A stretch of DNA of 64,000 bases from Thermothelomyces thermophilus ATCC 42464 (GCF_000226095.1 NC_016473.1:3224001-3288000), one strand, 5' to 3'. Counted from the first letter of the stretch, positions 1-11,794 are shown. Notes: a model not told the origin generated them from the letters alone. Made by a program: numbers and translations.

Positions 1-334
1 ATCTCTTCCCGCTCACCTCGCTGTCATATCGACCGTCCTGAGGAGCCACGTTGAGAATGGTCCGGATAGAGGGTACTCTGTCTAGCGATTTGGACTCGTG
101 TGTTCGGAACCCGAATAATTAGGCGGTACAACTGAGCCGGCAGCGCTTTCTGATTGACGGCGGCACTAACATCGTCTCCTCACTAGGCACTTGGAAAATC
201 CCCGGGTTCAAGTCAACCAACGCCCTATTGTTCTCAGAGGCTCGGCACGAAAGCCAGGCACCGGACCTCAGCTGCGGCTTTGAAATCAAACACCTATTAC
301 TTAGGCTGCTCACAGACACCCCTCTCTCACCATC
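1..334. other. Intergenic, upstream of small membrane gene
   Basis: No coding region is supported here. The stretch probably holds the 5' region of the gene starting at 335. The sequence just before that ATG (CACCATC) is a good fungal start context. Confidence 0.5.
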
Positions 335-772
335 ATGGCGCCTCTTATCACCAGGGTGCCCGGCATGGATGACCTTCCCGTCATGAGGCAGCAAGAGGTC
401 ATCCTGGTCGTGATCGTCTCCTGCTGCATCGTCATGTTCTGTCTGGTCCTCGCGGCCGACCGACGGACGAGCCGGCAGCCGGCCCCGATGTCGCAATCGC
501 CTTCCCAGGAAGGAGGCGGCAGCGGCAGCGGCAGCGGTAACGGGCCCGGTGCCAAGAGCGAGGGCAGGCGCGCCGCCGGGCCGTCCGAGACCACCCCGTT
601 ACTCTCCCCCGAGTCCACCCTCCTCGGCTCCGGATCGTCTTCGAGCTTGAGCGCTAAACGGTCCGACAGCACCGACTCTTGGTCCTCGACGGCCACGGCG
701 GCGGCAACGGATGACTCCCAGACAGAAACATCATCGCCCTTGGCAGATGATCAGGGGTTTTCGTTGGTCTAG
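335..772 (+). CDS. Small single-pass membrane protein, unknown
   Basis: This is an uninterrupted 145-codon frame that starts at an ATG in good context. Residues about 20-41 (QEVILVVIVSCCIVMFCLVL) form one clear transmembrane helix, followed by an Arg-containing flank (AADRRTSR). The rest is a long Ser/Gly/Thr-rich low-complexity tail with a dileucine-like TTPLLSP motif. A short N-terminus, one helix and a basic cytosolic flank suggest an N-out, C-in (type III) topology; that is inference. No enzymatic domain is visible and I do not recognise the family. GC-rich codon use resembles the confident genes in the window. It stands alone, with relics downstream. Confidence 0.6.
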   Translation: MAPLITRVPGMDDLPVMRQQEVILVVIVSCCIVMFCLVLAADRRTSRQPAPMSQSPSQEGGGSGSGSGNGPGAKSEGRRAAGPSETTPLLSPESTLLGSGSSSSLSAKRSDSTDSWSSTATAAATDDSQTETSSPLADDQGFSLV

Positions 773-1275
773 CACTGCTATGATCAGACTTCCTCCGTGT
801 TACCTTTTTTTTCCATCAAATGTGTAATTATTATTTGACGCAGCAAAGCAGCAAACGGTTTTTGCAACAGTCTCCGTAACTCCAATGTCCGACTTCTTCT
901 CTCCAGTTCCCACACGAAGCGTATGATAATTGTTGGGGATATTAATCAGTGGCTTTTGGACTGAAGGAGGCTTGAAGTGAGGCGTGGAAGGGGAGCCGCC
1001 GCGGAGGGACTCGCCGAGGCAACAGATTGGGCGCACTAATTAAGGCCAACTCGCATTTGCTTTTCCAACCATGAAAAAAAGAAGACGGTCCCACTGGAAC
1101 TGTAGAGAAACGAGACAATGAAAAGAAAGGGTGAGGGGAGACGTTCAAAGTATGAAAGGAAAAGTGGTAAAAGGAAGAGATGTCTAAAACCAATTAACTC
1201 CACGAAACCAAGGTAATTATACAATCAGTCAATATGATGCCAGAGAGCCCGCCGTTGCCTTCCATAGAGTATTTA
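773..1275. other. Intergenic, nothing recognised
   Basis: Short chance frames only on both strands. The stretch is purine-rich and AT-richer than the gene before it, consistent with a 3' UTR and spacer. Confidence 0.5.
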
Positions 1276-1387
1276 TTATGTGGCCCCAAGCTTCCTGGGA
1301 AATGCTAGCCCCCTGGAAATGCGCCAGGTAGCTGAAAAGCGTTCGCCTCCTGATCTGCCTGTGCTGATTGTGCAGAGACCGGCTGCG

Positions 1388-1899
1388 TCAGAGAGTTTCC
1401 AACAGGATTTGACAGACTCGGGGGTTCTTTCCGCGGCGCACGGGCCCGTGAGAGCTCTGGGGTATTGTCGGCGGATCGACAGGACTGTCCGCCTGACATC
1501 CTCGTAGGCCGGAAACCCAAGCCCGCGGATCCCGCCGACATCCAGCATCCACAGTATCGTGACGAATAGGAACCAGATAGGTCTGGCTGTTAGACTTGTC
1601 GTAGAACAATGCGATGTTGGTCTCTCGGTCGATCTCGAAGGAGCATTCGGTTCTGGAGATGCTGCTGCCGTCAACAAAAATGTCGCCGCAGCAAGTGTCG
1701 CCAATGTGGCATCGTCTCCTGTCGCCGACCGAACGTGCCCAACATCGAGAACAGGTACCTTGTCTTTGGAGATGGAGACGAGGTGGGCATTGCACGGATG
1801 TGCCACGGCCTGGCTGGCTCGCTGGTTGAGCCGCTTCAGCGAAAACAAGGCAAGCGGATGAGGCATGAAGGAGCAAAGAAGCGAAGGTATCTCGGGCAT
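1388..1899 (-). pseudogene. Relic of an FHA-domain-like protein
   Basis: Two overlapping minus-strand frames together look like a forkhead-associated domain. The first frame gives NAHLVSISKDKVPVLDVG. The other continues with RRCHIGDTCCGDIFVDGSSI, then SRTECSFEIDRETNIALFYD and KSNSQTYLV. The order IG, DI.V.GSSIS, CSFEI and LYD.S matches the R-x-x-IGR, S-x-x-H and N core of FHA folds, although the phosphothreonine-contacting Arg/Ser/His residues are only partly kept (Cys stands where His is expected). Joining the pieces needs a frame change near 1725 with no GT-AG intron to explain it. The C-terminal part is not recognisable. I read it as a decayed gene; a chance resemblance is possible. Confidence 0.42.
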
Positions 1900-2417
1900 C
1901 CCTAGTCCGCCGGCTCAGGGATACCAGACAAATGAACCGAGACGCCGAGGGCGGGCGGTGGGAAGCGACATGATGCAGTTGTGCGCATCCAAAGGGGGGG
2001 GGGGGCCGGTTTGCCGGTATTAATCAGGTAGGATTTGCTGCCTGGTCTACCTCCACAGTACATACACTCAATGGGTGCTGCCGGTTGTGCAGAGGAGAAG
2101 AAGGCATAATTATTTAGCCAATGGATATTACCGGTCTGGAGTTTGTGTGAGTGAGCCCAATTTGAGCCTTGAGGAGCGTGTCGGCCCCCGAGGGGCAGGC
2201 GCCGCAGTCAGCGCTCCGCGTTTCCCGCCCTGCTGCAGTGGCTTGTTGGCGGCCTGGCCGAGCTGCGAATGCCTGATATATCGCCTGATATATCGCCTGT
2301 GTAACGCGCGGACCACGCGATACGGATTTCATTGGCTCACCAGCGACCAAAACCCAAAGATGGCGGGTGCATCCGGCCGCATTTTCCACCGCACCTCTTC
2401 CCAACAGAATCCTGCGC
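1900..2417. other. Intergenic with short G tract
   Basis: No gene supported. It contains a G-only tract near 1996-2005 and a short direct repeat of the sequence TGATATATCGCC near 2273-2296. Confidence 0.45.
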
Positions 2418-4175
2418 ATGGCAGACTCGATCCGAGGTGATGGTCTGCTCAGGGCGGGTCAAACCCTGCAAGCACTCGTCGAGAACCCGGAACGTCTGGA
2501 ACGCGCGAGAGCGCATTTATGCGGGTCTCCTCGTATACATCTCAACTCTCCGGCGCCACGACGCTATCCCATAGCCCAGACGAGTTTACTGATGCCCAAA
2601 AACGTCGAGACGAGAAGATATGGCAGCTGCAGTTGGAGCATAGGGCTTCGCTTCCTTACAACCAGTTCGATGTCCAGTCCAGCGAGGAGCTGCAGCGTCT
2701 TTTCCAAGCGGACCGAAATCGGACATATCATCCCCGCCCCGGCATAGAGAGCATCTACAAACACGCAGATGCCATCGTCAGGGAGCGCTGGATCGATCAG
2801 GGAATCTGGAAGGACGAGTGGAATGGGGGGGTTCGGACCCGGCAGGCTCTGGAAGCACGAGAAACCTCTAGAGTCCGAGATCGAGACAGGGTTGGGTACC
2901 GCGCCCGCCCCAGGACTCTTCGGCAATGAGGAAACGGAGCGTCGGGGGCCGGCTAGGAGCGAAGAGGAGCTTCGACAAGAGAAGCGCGAACGCGAGGCCT
3001 CACGGCCCTACTAACAATTCCTCTACCAGGTCTCTAAGGAGCGCGAGCGCATTCAAGGGGAAATGAAATCCAGGCCGAGATCCTCTCACTCAAGCCCCCC
3101 AGCCCAACCGATCACCATTTCCGGGAGCGGCCGCCTTGCACCGAGACAGTCGGATGAGCAGCGGACACAAGGGGGGTCCGCTGATGGCAAGACCACAGTA
3201 ACTACACCGCCCGATATTAATAGCGTCGCGTACGAGCGAGTCAAGTGCACTTGGATAAAGCGTCAGATTTGGAATACGAACTGGGGTGTATTGCCAGGTA
3301 TGTCGTGGAGGCATGAGCAGCCATTTGAAGAGATGCTCCGAGGACAGCTGGGCGACGACCTAGTCGCCGAGGTCGAGAAGCCTACAGGCAACCAGCCGGT
3401 ACTAGAAGAGCGGTGAGGGGGAGGGTTATTTGGGCATAAACTTGGTGAATCTCTTGCCCAAGAAGAGCCATCTACAGCGCTCAAAATCAACAGCGACGGG
3501 GCTAGCGGGATACCACGGCCACACCTCTTCCGGTCCGTATTTTGGCTACGCTGCTGGGTCAAGTCAAAGCCTAAACTCTCGCGGGCGAGAGGTCTCGGTA
3601 TAAAGAGCGCCCCCGTCGCCAAAACCATTACCAGCGATGAACTGTCAACTCGAGAGCTCAAAGTCTGCTTCCGGCAAACACAACAATGATGCTGCGATGG
3701 GGGATCAAATGGCCAATTCAAGCCCCGGCCAAAGACCGCGGCGGGGACGCAAGGGGCAGTCTGTCCGGACACGAGAATCAAGCATCGAAGATGCAGCTGC
3801 CAAGCCGCTTCACTCTGGAAGGGTGTTCAAGAGTCGCAAACAAAGGACGCCAAGCCCGTTGGGGGGGCGGGGGGGGGGAAGAAGTCACCGAGGCGCTAGT
3901 TAACGCCAGGCCGCCGGCCCTGGAGGTATTAATTAGACGCTCCCGAGCTCAACCCAGTGGATATGCCTCCTCGAAGAAGTCGACGACTCCAGGCTGCCAA
4001 AGACGGCAAGGCTCTGGAAGCAGATGGAGCTCCGTATCAGCACCCAGGGTTCGACGTACCACAAGACGAACGGGTGCGCCTACATCTGGGACAGCAAAAC
4101 CTCGAGGGGTCGCCAAGGGGAAATCGAGAACAAAGCGGAAAGAAGGTAGGGCCGGACTATAATGCTAGAGCTTGA
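2418..4175 (+). pseudogene. Broken gene with duplicated ERW-GIW-WKHE motifs
   Basis: Plus-strand pieces in three frames read as one protein. It starts MADSIRGDGLLRAGQTLQAL at 2418. It then shifts frame near 2517 (DEKIWQLQLEHRASLPYNQF), again at the G7 run near 2825-2833 (GRLWKHEKPLE), meets an in-frame TAA at 3012-3014 within SRPY-stop-QFLYQVSKERERIQ, and continues to 3416. More pieces follow (SGRVFKSRKQRTPSPLG, PPRRSRRLQAAKDG) with shifts at two G-runs near 3859-3878. Two copies of a motif are visible: IVRERWIDQGIWKDEW...GRLWKHE and ERVKCTWIKRQIWNTNWG...SWRHE, each preceded by a PYxQF element, so the ancestor had an internal duplication. It resembles uncharacterised sordariomycete proteins; the function is unknown. 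At least three lesions make it non-coding unless heavily spliced. Confidence 0.6.
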
Positions 4176-4831
4176 GGATGAAACAGGGAAGACAAGTCAA
4201 CCATGCCCGTTGTCTGTGTGATGACAGGGTGACGACCTCGCAAGCTGCTCTAGGAGCACTTCAAGATGGCCCCTTTGAAAACTACCTTTTTCAGAGCTTC
4301 AGAACATCAGAGGAACAATCGAATTAGCCCACGTACAGACAGTCTCTGGTTTTCAGACAGCATACGGGGAGCCTATGATAAATAAATAACGCTGGAGACC
4401 TTTCGCCTCGACCAATTAATCTCACGTTGATAGCGCTGTTGATAGAAGATGGTTCCAATTGATGGAAAAAAGTTGGTAAGTTGTAAATAGTTCAAAAGAG
4501 CGATGTCTCCTTCCTACGTTGGCTGGCCCTGTGGCTCTGTATAAGTAGAGGATAGGAACAAAGAACCCTCCGTTTGCCAGCCCGTTTGCCAGATCCACAG
4601 GGCTTATCTTGACAAACGCGTCCACAGACAAACGAACTGTATCAGCTGTGAAAGAACCCAACCTCGCAGTGTGCTCGCAGCTATTACGCATCTCCTCAAA
4701 AAAGAAACAACCGCTAGAATTGTCGGCTCGTGGCTTAAGACCAGACCCGTAACCCCCTACTCCTCCTAAAATGTCACCGTCCCACCCAAATTACCTCTTT
4801 AATCTCTCAGTAGGCGGATCCGATACTGCCC
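4176..4831. other. Intergenic, nothing recognised
   Basis: No supported gene on either strand; AT-richer spacer. Confidence 0.5.
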
Positions 4832-4978
4832 TCACCAGAGAGGCTTCTTGAAGCCGGTCAGCCACATGCCCAGCAGCTGGGACCGCAGCAGCGAGCAGAC
4901 CAAGAGGGCCGACACGACGTAGACGTGGAGGGGGATACTGGGCATCGGGATGGCGTGTACGTCTGCCGTGTGGTCCAT
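4832..4978 (-). CDS. Possible 48-aa membrane peptide
   Basis: An ATG at 4978 opens a 48-residue frame with one hydrophobic segment (VYVVSALLVCSLL) at about residues 17-29. The C-terminus is short and basic/aromatic (GMWLTGFKKPLW). A run of T precedes the start on the coding strand. Nothing longer is in frame. The composition (Pro before the helix, Trp/Lys cap) is more protein-like than the surrounding chance frames, but length and isolation leave it weakly supported. Conservation of the peptide would be needed to accept it. Confidence 0.28.
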   Translation of the reverse strand: MDHTADVHAIPMPSIPLHVYVVSALLVCSLLRSQLLGMWLTGFKKPLW

Positions 4979-5029
4979 TTTTTTTTTCTTTAGGTAGCTT
5001 ATGTTTCTCGGGGTGTTTGTGACTGTCAC

Positions 5030-7173
5030 GTGGAGTTGGATGGTCGAAGCGTCGAGCTTGGGTTAGGTCGAGGTTGTTCAGGAGTACCGGCTGACTCAGG
5101 AGCGTGCCGCTCTGTTTGTTTGCGGGATATTTGGTCGTGGGTAAGTAATAGTTTCACGAGTTATTATCCAACAATTATCCAACTGACAGTGTGAGAAGGC
5201 AACAACGTCTTGGCCAGGCGAGGATGATAGGTAATTAATCTTGTGGTGCTGTGTACGGCGGCGTTCGCTAACAGTTACGGCTTGAGCTGGTATGGACCGG
5301 CTTTGGTTCTGTCGTCAAGGCTCAGAGTCTTGTCGTGGAAGCGAGGCTGAATAAACTCTGGGCTCATCTAGGGGTTGAGGATAGTTGGTTGGAGGGAGGA
5401 AAGTTCAAAGGGCCGTCAGAGCTGTGGGTGATTCGTGCAGAGCTGACTTTCCCACCATAATAAGCCGAGCTGAACTTGGCACTGGCCACAATCCCTTTTG
5501 CCGCCCGACACAATGACATTGGCTGTGATTTAGACAGGCCAATAATTTAGAGCGCTGTGTGCCTTGGCTATCTTCAAGCTGAAGCATGGAGAAATTAGGT
5601 GACGAATCATCAAGCCGCTCAAGCGATTGGTTGTAGTAGCTATTAATACTATTTATTTGGGGAAAGGCACCCTTGGGTTAGTTCTCTGCGAAGTGATTGC
5701 CGATTGAAGCTCCTGTGAGTTTCTCGAGAAGAACTTGTACGGAGGACTTGCTGACCACGATTCAATTTCCATCGTAGCAACTTGACATTCGTACCTATTC
5801 TCATCAACCCTCCCACAAAGCAGTGCGGTAATCAGGTGGCCGCAACCTCAAACCTCCCAAATCAAATAACAAGTTGTGAATCTAACATGGGCACAGCTCG
5901 GCGCCATGCCAAGTAAATATCTCCGCAAGACGCGGAGGGTGGAATTAGCGATTACTGTATGTACTGTACATACGCAGGGCCTGAAGAAAAAGAAGTAGCG
6001 GAGACAACAATCCGGAAGTGAGCGCATTGCACGCCGCTGCTGCATGTCTGTGTGAACCCAAACAGTCAGGAATTGGTGCCGTAGTGTTCTTGTGCGGTGC
6101 TACGAGCGGAGTCACGTCACCGGGTCTTCGAAAGATGTCAGGGTCATTTGAGTCACAGAGGGATTGTGCTTCGACCACGGGCCTGGATGTACTGTGAAGC
6201 ATGTGTTACTGTGAAGCTTTGCCCAGTGAGACGGCAACATTGTGGGCCCAGAGGATCGACCCGGCAGAGAGTCCCCCGGAGTCTCACTGGCAAATATCAC
6301 GTACCAAGCTCATCTGTGAATTTGAGCATGTCTCGGTACTTGCATGTCTTGGATTGCAGTAGTCACGCCAATGGGTTGCCAATGCTCGAACCTAAACCTC
6401 TCCACTGGTAGCGCGGCACCCGAGACACAATAACCTGCGCGTAGCAAAACGTCGGGACCACAAGGCGCGTAGAACCGAGGCGCGACAAACCTATCATCGC
6501 CTCGGAGTAAACAAGTTTGATTCTGTTGACACTGGCAGCCTAGCACAGTTCTATTGCGCCGTCACACAATTATGAAGCATTCGAGTCCCGCAAAGAAACC
6601 CCTCTACTATCTGCTATACTCTCAACGGATGCCCCATAATCTCCCATCTCTAGCATGTGATTATTATGTAGCTATTGGACCTGAAGCTGCCTACCGCCCG
6701 GCTGCTGTTGTGTGGCGGCTCCGAATAACGAAATCAGAGTTTGTCCTCGTCATGTCGTGACATGAAACCCGTAAACGCCTTGAAGATGCTCCGTAGACCA
6801 AGAAAAAAAAAGAGGAAAAAAAGAGAGGAAACACATTAGGAAATGCAGGGCTGCGTGCCGCGGACGTCGAGCGATGCAACAAACCGGCCGGTGTTGCGAA
6901 GGTATAGTTAGTGCTCCCGGGGAGCGCGAGAACGGTGCAGCGGGGGGGCGGCCTTGTGTGCGTGTCCGGCGCACAAACAATGGGGCAGCGGTTTCGTGTT
7001 GTTGCATCGCAGAACGCAGTGTTCGAGGACATGGAAGGATAATGAACCGGAACTGACCGTGGAAGACAGGGCGCCCTCAAGGGGGAGGTGAAACCTCCCG
7101 TGATCGGTATAGGGGTGATCCGGACCTCAACCCCCCTTCGAGTCAGTGCCGCGCGGAGTGAAGCGGGGGCGGC
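5030..7173. other. 2.1-kb intergenic region, no gene seen
   Basis: Only short random frames are found. The sequence is close to 50 percent GC with scattered TACGTA/GTACA words. No tRNA, repeat array or transposon feature could be identified. Confidence 0.5.
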
Positions 7174-7686
7174 TCAGTTGTTCTGCGTCTCACTGCGCCA
7201 GATGCCCGCGCCAAGCGGCTTGCTGACGCCGAAGCCCACGGCCACTGCGATGCCGACAATGAGCACGATGATGAGGATCTTGACGGCAATGCGGTTGCGC
7301 TTGCTCAGACTGGCCAGACAGTTGCAGCTCGTCCGCTGCTTCTTGGCTGCCTTGGCCTTCCGCTTCCAGTGGTCTTTGCCGGGCCAGACCTGGCAGTCGG
7401 TCCCTCCCTTGGTGCACTCGACCGACTTGCGTTTCGAGTCGTTTGTCGCAACCGGCAATGCCTCGATGTCGGTGTCGAACGGGTTTGCGCGGACCGTGGC
7501 GGGCGTTGAGATATCTGAGCGCCGTGGATATCGCGCCTCCTTCTCATCGAAAGCGGGGAATGGTTGGGAGAGCGTGTCTTGGGAGGGCTTGTGTTCGAGA
7601 GCGTTGGTTTCAATGGCCATGCCCGGCTTGTCAGCCGGGTCCTGCGCGGAGCCTGGAGCCATGGTGCCGAGAGATGGCACGCTCAT
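7174..7686 (-). CDS. C-terminally membrane-anchored protein, unknown
   Basis: An intact 170-codon frame begins at an ATG at 7686. The N-terminal two thirds are polar and probably disordered, with an NPFDTDIEA stretch. A Lys/Arg-rich cysteine-bearing section follows (KAAKKQRTSCNCLASL), then one transmembrane helix at about residues 133-154 (IAVKILIIVLIVGIAVAVGF) and a 16-residue tail. Basic residues flank the N side of the helix, so a cytosolic N-terminus with C-terminal anchoring is likely. Comparable short membrane proteins occur widely in filamentous ascomycetes, but I know of no assigned role. Four cysteines (91, 98, 121, 123) lie before the helix and could be lipid-modified; this is speculation. 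Confidence 0.7.
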   Translation of the reverse strand: MSVPSLGTMAPGSAQDPADKPGMAIETNALEHKPSQDTLSQPFPAFDEKEARYPRRSDISTPATVRANPFDTDIEALPVATNDSKRKSVECTKGGTDCQVWPGKDHWKRKAKAAKKQRTSCNCLASLSKRNRIAVKILIIVLIVGIAVAVGFGVSKPLGAGIWRSETQNN

Positions 7687-10600
7687 GCGTAGCGACGAAC
7701 AGTGTAATCTCCGTGCCAGGAAGTAATTATATCACCAAAGAAATGGCCGTATGAGCAAAAGACCGATACGTGGGTCCAAAAGCAATGCCCTTTGAAAATG
7801 AGTCCTCTAAGATGGATTCGTAAACCTGCAACACCTGGAAGCGTCAGCCAATGTGGGGAACAAGTGCCGCCAAAAATGACCATCGCCGTTGGTGTAGGGC
7901 AGGAACCAAGGGACCAACCACTGACCACAGGCACAATGGCTGTGCTGCGTGTTCCTGTGTGCCTTAAGAAATAGCGGAAGTAGCCACGCGGTGGGCGCAC
8001 AGCAAGCAGGTTTCAGACCAATCCGCGGCGGATGATGAAGAGAAAACTGGTGGGCTCGAAACCCCTTTCCAGAAGGAGTCGAGCAGACTCGGTGAGAAAG
8101 GAACAACGGACAGCCGTACAGCCGAACAGATTGAGCAATTAGTATATGTCAGAGGCTGCGGAAATCCGCACACTGCAGGTGCGAAAGACCCAAGCTGTTG
8201 TGAGGATCGGCGCCTTCTGGTTCATCCACCAAAAGAGATGGAGCGGTGAATCAGAGCGGCGGACTGATCGCAGAAGGAAGAACGCCTGGGTCACTGAGGA
8301 GTGAAAAGGGAAGCACAGTTGACCCGGTACGTACCCTGGGAAATCAAGGTTGTGGAGGCCCAGACGCGCAGCCAATCCGCTCCCGAAACTGGTTGAGAGC
8401 TGCATTAGCCGTGGCCCGCAGTGGGCTCGTACCCACTTACCCCTGGAGAATGCAATGCTAGAAGACTAGCTTAGTGTAGTGTAGCGCGCGGTCCACTTTC
8501 TTTTCTCGGCTGCACTGCGAGAGCTTGATTGGCTTGGCGAGCCGAGCCGGACGTAGCCCTCCTTTTTGACACCAGCAAGAGCTTAAGGAAGATCGCTGGG
8601 GCATCAACCAAGCTTGCGACGCGCAAGGGCGGCTCCTTGCAACCCGTTAGCTTGAGCCCAGTGAGGTCTTTCCTGCGCCAGTTCTGTTCATCACGAAAAA
8701 AATTTGATGAACAGAGAATGATGCGCACATCAACATATCAGGCTGTGACGAGAGGCCGCAGATAATACGCGGACCGTGATTGAACCCCACCAGACGGACG
8801 GCTTCCAACACAGCCCTTGGGGCCAGGCGGGCCAAGCGGGCCCAGCCTCCGGTCGCTTCTTTTTTGGCTGCCGTAACTTACCTTCCAAGCACGAGCCAAG
8901 ATGGGATTGGCCACGAGTTTGGGCCGCCCATTGTCCCGGAATACTGGACTGATTTTTTGGCGGTGACACCTGACTGCTTAAGAGGCGCAAACAAGCCGCA
9001 ATTCCTCCAACTCAGCGACCAAATCTTGGACTCGACATCCTTACTATGTAGGTGGCGAAGGCTGCATTGCATCCGCCAACAACGGTGCTGCTGATAGTTA
9101 AACGCATATACCAAAAAACCCTTCTGTGTGCATGAGCTTTACGGGAAATACTTATGTACGTAAAGTACGGGTATAACACAACGCATAGTTATGTATTGTA
9201 CGTAACTACGGATACATGGTATGCCACGCATGCGGCTCCATTACGGCGCAACACCAACTGAACCCCGCCGCCTGCCAGTGCTGTTGTGCCAAGTGCAGAT
9301 AAGCTGGGTGATTCTACGGATTAGTTCTTGTTCGGATCAATTCCGGCAGCTTGTTATGCCAAGCACCTCCACAGCTAGTGTGTGCTAGGGGTGCTGCAAG
9401 ACGCAGATCTGGTATGATTTTGGCGGTCAGTTCAACTGAGAGCAGTCCATGACCCGAACATCTGTCGACTGGGGCGAGGTACGGATAAGGGTAAATGAAT
9501 CGCCATGTATCCTGAACTCTGTTAAGATTGCTGAGCTAGTTGGATCGTCGCAAGTCGTCTCCCCGCAGCAGGCTTCCAAATGCTACTGGGCTCCCCGGCT
9601 CCATTTAGCCTCGCATCCACCAGCGGGGCCAAGGGATAGGTGCTGAAGGAAGGGATGTATCTGCATTTGTGCGGGCACAGACATGCGTGAGCCAAGCATA
9701 CGGAGTAGGACTGCATAAAACCCCAATCCGACCGTTGCAGTGCGTTGCAGTGTTTTACTACCATGCGGTCCGGATAACGTTATATATAGGTAGGTAGTAC
9801 TTTCAACTTGCCCTGCCATTGCCACCAAAACTGAAGGATTTTTTTCCCCTCCAGCCCCTTCGATCCCGCAGAGCCCCTCCGCCCCCTCACCATCAAATCT
9901 CATATAGGAATAGTGAGTTACCAAGCAGCCCTGGCGGTTTCGTCTTATGCTCGCGCTGTTCCCTTTTGGGTTCGGTTGGTTTTGCAGCGCTGCGGGGTTA
10001 GCCGTCGAGATCCCTGGCAGAAAGGGCGGGGAGGAAGCACCGCACACGGAAAAACGCGCGAATGAACGAGCTTGACCTTTCTTCGTGGCCCATCGACTGA
10101 GAGCTGAGGTGCAACTCTTTGAAGCGCGGCGGGGGGTTACGCGCGGATTACGCAGTAGTGGCAAGATCTGAGCCAGGGGAATTCCAGAGCGTCTTGGCGC
10201 AATTTTTAGCGTACTTACTAAGTAGTAGTCGTGTGCCCGCCCCAATGCTAGGTTAGAGCTCGGTATACGAAGAGGCTGCAGGCGCGTTGAGGCCTCCGCG
10301 TCAGGAGTAAAAGTTCCGCGCTCTCTACTCTGGACGATGGACGGGTTTATGGGACGAGCCCACGCATGGCTCGACGCTACCATCATCTCTATTTCCCCGC
10401 TAAGCCTTTTTGTGCTTGGTTCTCGGCCAAGGCCCCCTTTGCCACCCTCGCACATTTTCTGGTTTGACTGGATGCACGAAGTTTGAAGAGGGAGATCCAA
10501 AGTTTGGCTGGTGCACGTTGACCTCAATCGGACGGTAACTACAGGTACGGGAGCTACCATGCAATATACCAGTCGGAAGCTCCCAATACTTGAGTTCTTC

Positions 10601-10978
10601 CGATTTAGATAATAGCGTGTGGACAACAATCGGAAAACATGTCTGACAAAAAAAAACGATTCTTAATCCGTTCAATTGTAAACTATGGCAATGATTGTGA
10701 AATTAAACAAGGAGGGTACCTAGAGAGCGGCGTGGAACATAGAGGCGTTCATGCTAGAATCGGAAGCGAGGATGAGAATGACTAGCTGGACCTAAATTAC
10801 GGTAGTAAATCACTCAATTGCTCACAATAGCTCAGAGTGATGCCATGCTGAGATGCCCTCTGGATGCGGAGTGGTCCTCGTCCTGTTGACGAAGCTCTTC
10901 ATAACATCTTATCAAACACGGATCGTCCTCTGGACGACACACACATCCCGGCTGCTACGACACGGGAATCTTTTCGCC

Positions 10979-11004
10979 AAAAAAAAAAAAAAAAAAAAAA
11001 AAAA
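10979..11004. repeat. A26 mononucleotide tract
   Basis: An uninterrupted run of 26 A on the plus strand. It is not attached to any recognisable element. Confidence 0.9.
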
Positions 11005-11201
11005 CACCAAGTTACCTGAGACGTGTGACATGGCGGGGCGTGCTGGTCGATGCGAACCGTGTATTATCTATCCGCCTGAAATCGGAAAACTGGAGACGTA
11101 TCCTGATCCGCATCTGGGTTTGGCAGAAAGGATCAGATGTTACAGGTCGAAATCCATGCCGCAGATATTAGCTTAAAGATACAACTCCTACCAATTGGAC
11201 G

Positions 11202-11364
11202 GTCCTGAACTGGGCCAGGGATTGGAAGTATGGAGCCGAAGAAGACCTAGAGTACGAGGAATAACATCCCTAGGTCCTCGAGAAGCGAGACCGACGAGGT
11301 TTGCATTACGCCATCGAGCTGCTTCAGAAGCTGCTTCAGAATGGTACTGAGGCCGCGAGACCAG
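11202..11364 (+). pseudogene. Coding-like remnant, unidentified
   Basis: One frame reads VLNWARDWKYGAEEDLEYEE, then stop-HP-stop, then VLEKRDRRGLHYAIELLQKL followed by LQNGTEAARP. Both halves have strongly protein-like composition and lie in the same frame, separated by two stop codons seven bases apart. The region directly upstream has no clear coding continuation. It could be the remains of a host gene exon; I cannot name a family. Confidence 0.25.
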
Positions 11365-11794
11365 GTATGCTCTCTCTCTCCAGCCTCCAAACCTCGAGTG
11401 TTTTAAGAAACGGAACTAAATCGCCAACCGGAGTAGCAGAGTAAATACAATCGCAAAAACAGATAACCTCGTGGGAATCAGAGTTAAACAAGAACTTGAG
11501 CGCCGTCGTGATACGGCGATGGGAAAGGGCTGTTGGGCTGTTATTTTCTGATATGATGCTAGCATTTCAGACAAAACGTCACTTACTTAGTGTTGAACAT
11601 TTTAGAAGTGAGAGAAATCGAAGAGAATCGCACACGTGGAGTAGGGACTGTGGGATTCGTCGTTGATGAGGCCGAAGATCCCAGGTTCGACTTGCTCTGA
11701 ATCGAGACACTTGCAACGCCTCAATCCCGAACAACAAGCCACTAACGCCACAACATTCCCCACAAAACCTTACTGTGTATTGATTTGTGCCAAG

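Larger units (their letters stand above)
7687..11794. other. 4.1-kb gene-poor stretch
   Basis: No intact gene is supported. A long minus-strand open frame at about 9583-10629 has no ATG at its 5' end and an unlikely composition, so it was rejected. The stretch contains a 26-nt A tract (10979-11004) and one coding-like remnant near 11202-11364. The last 150 bases are probably the promoter and leader of the gene at 11795. Confidence 0.45.

Noticed and set aside
9583-10629. Long 348-codon open frame on the minus strand
   Set aside because: Its 5' codon is TTG rather than ATG. Composition is Arg/Ser/Pro-rich and domain-free, with no splice or start context; it looks like a chance frame.
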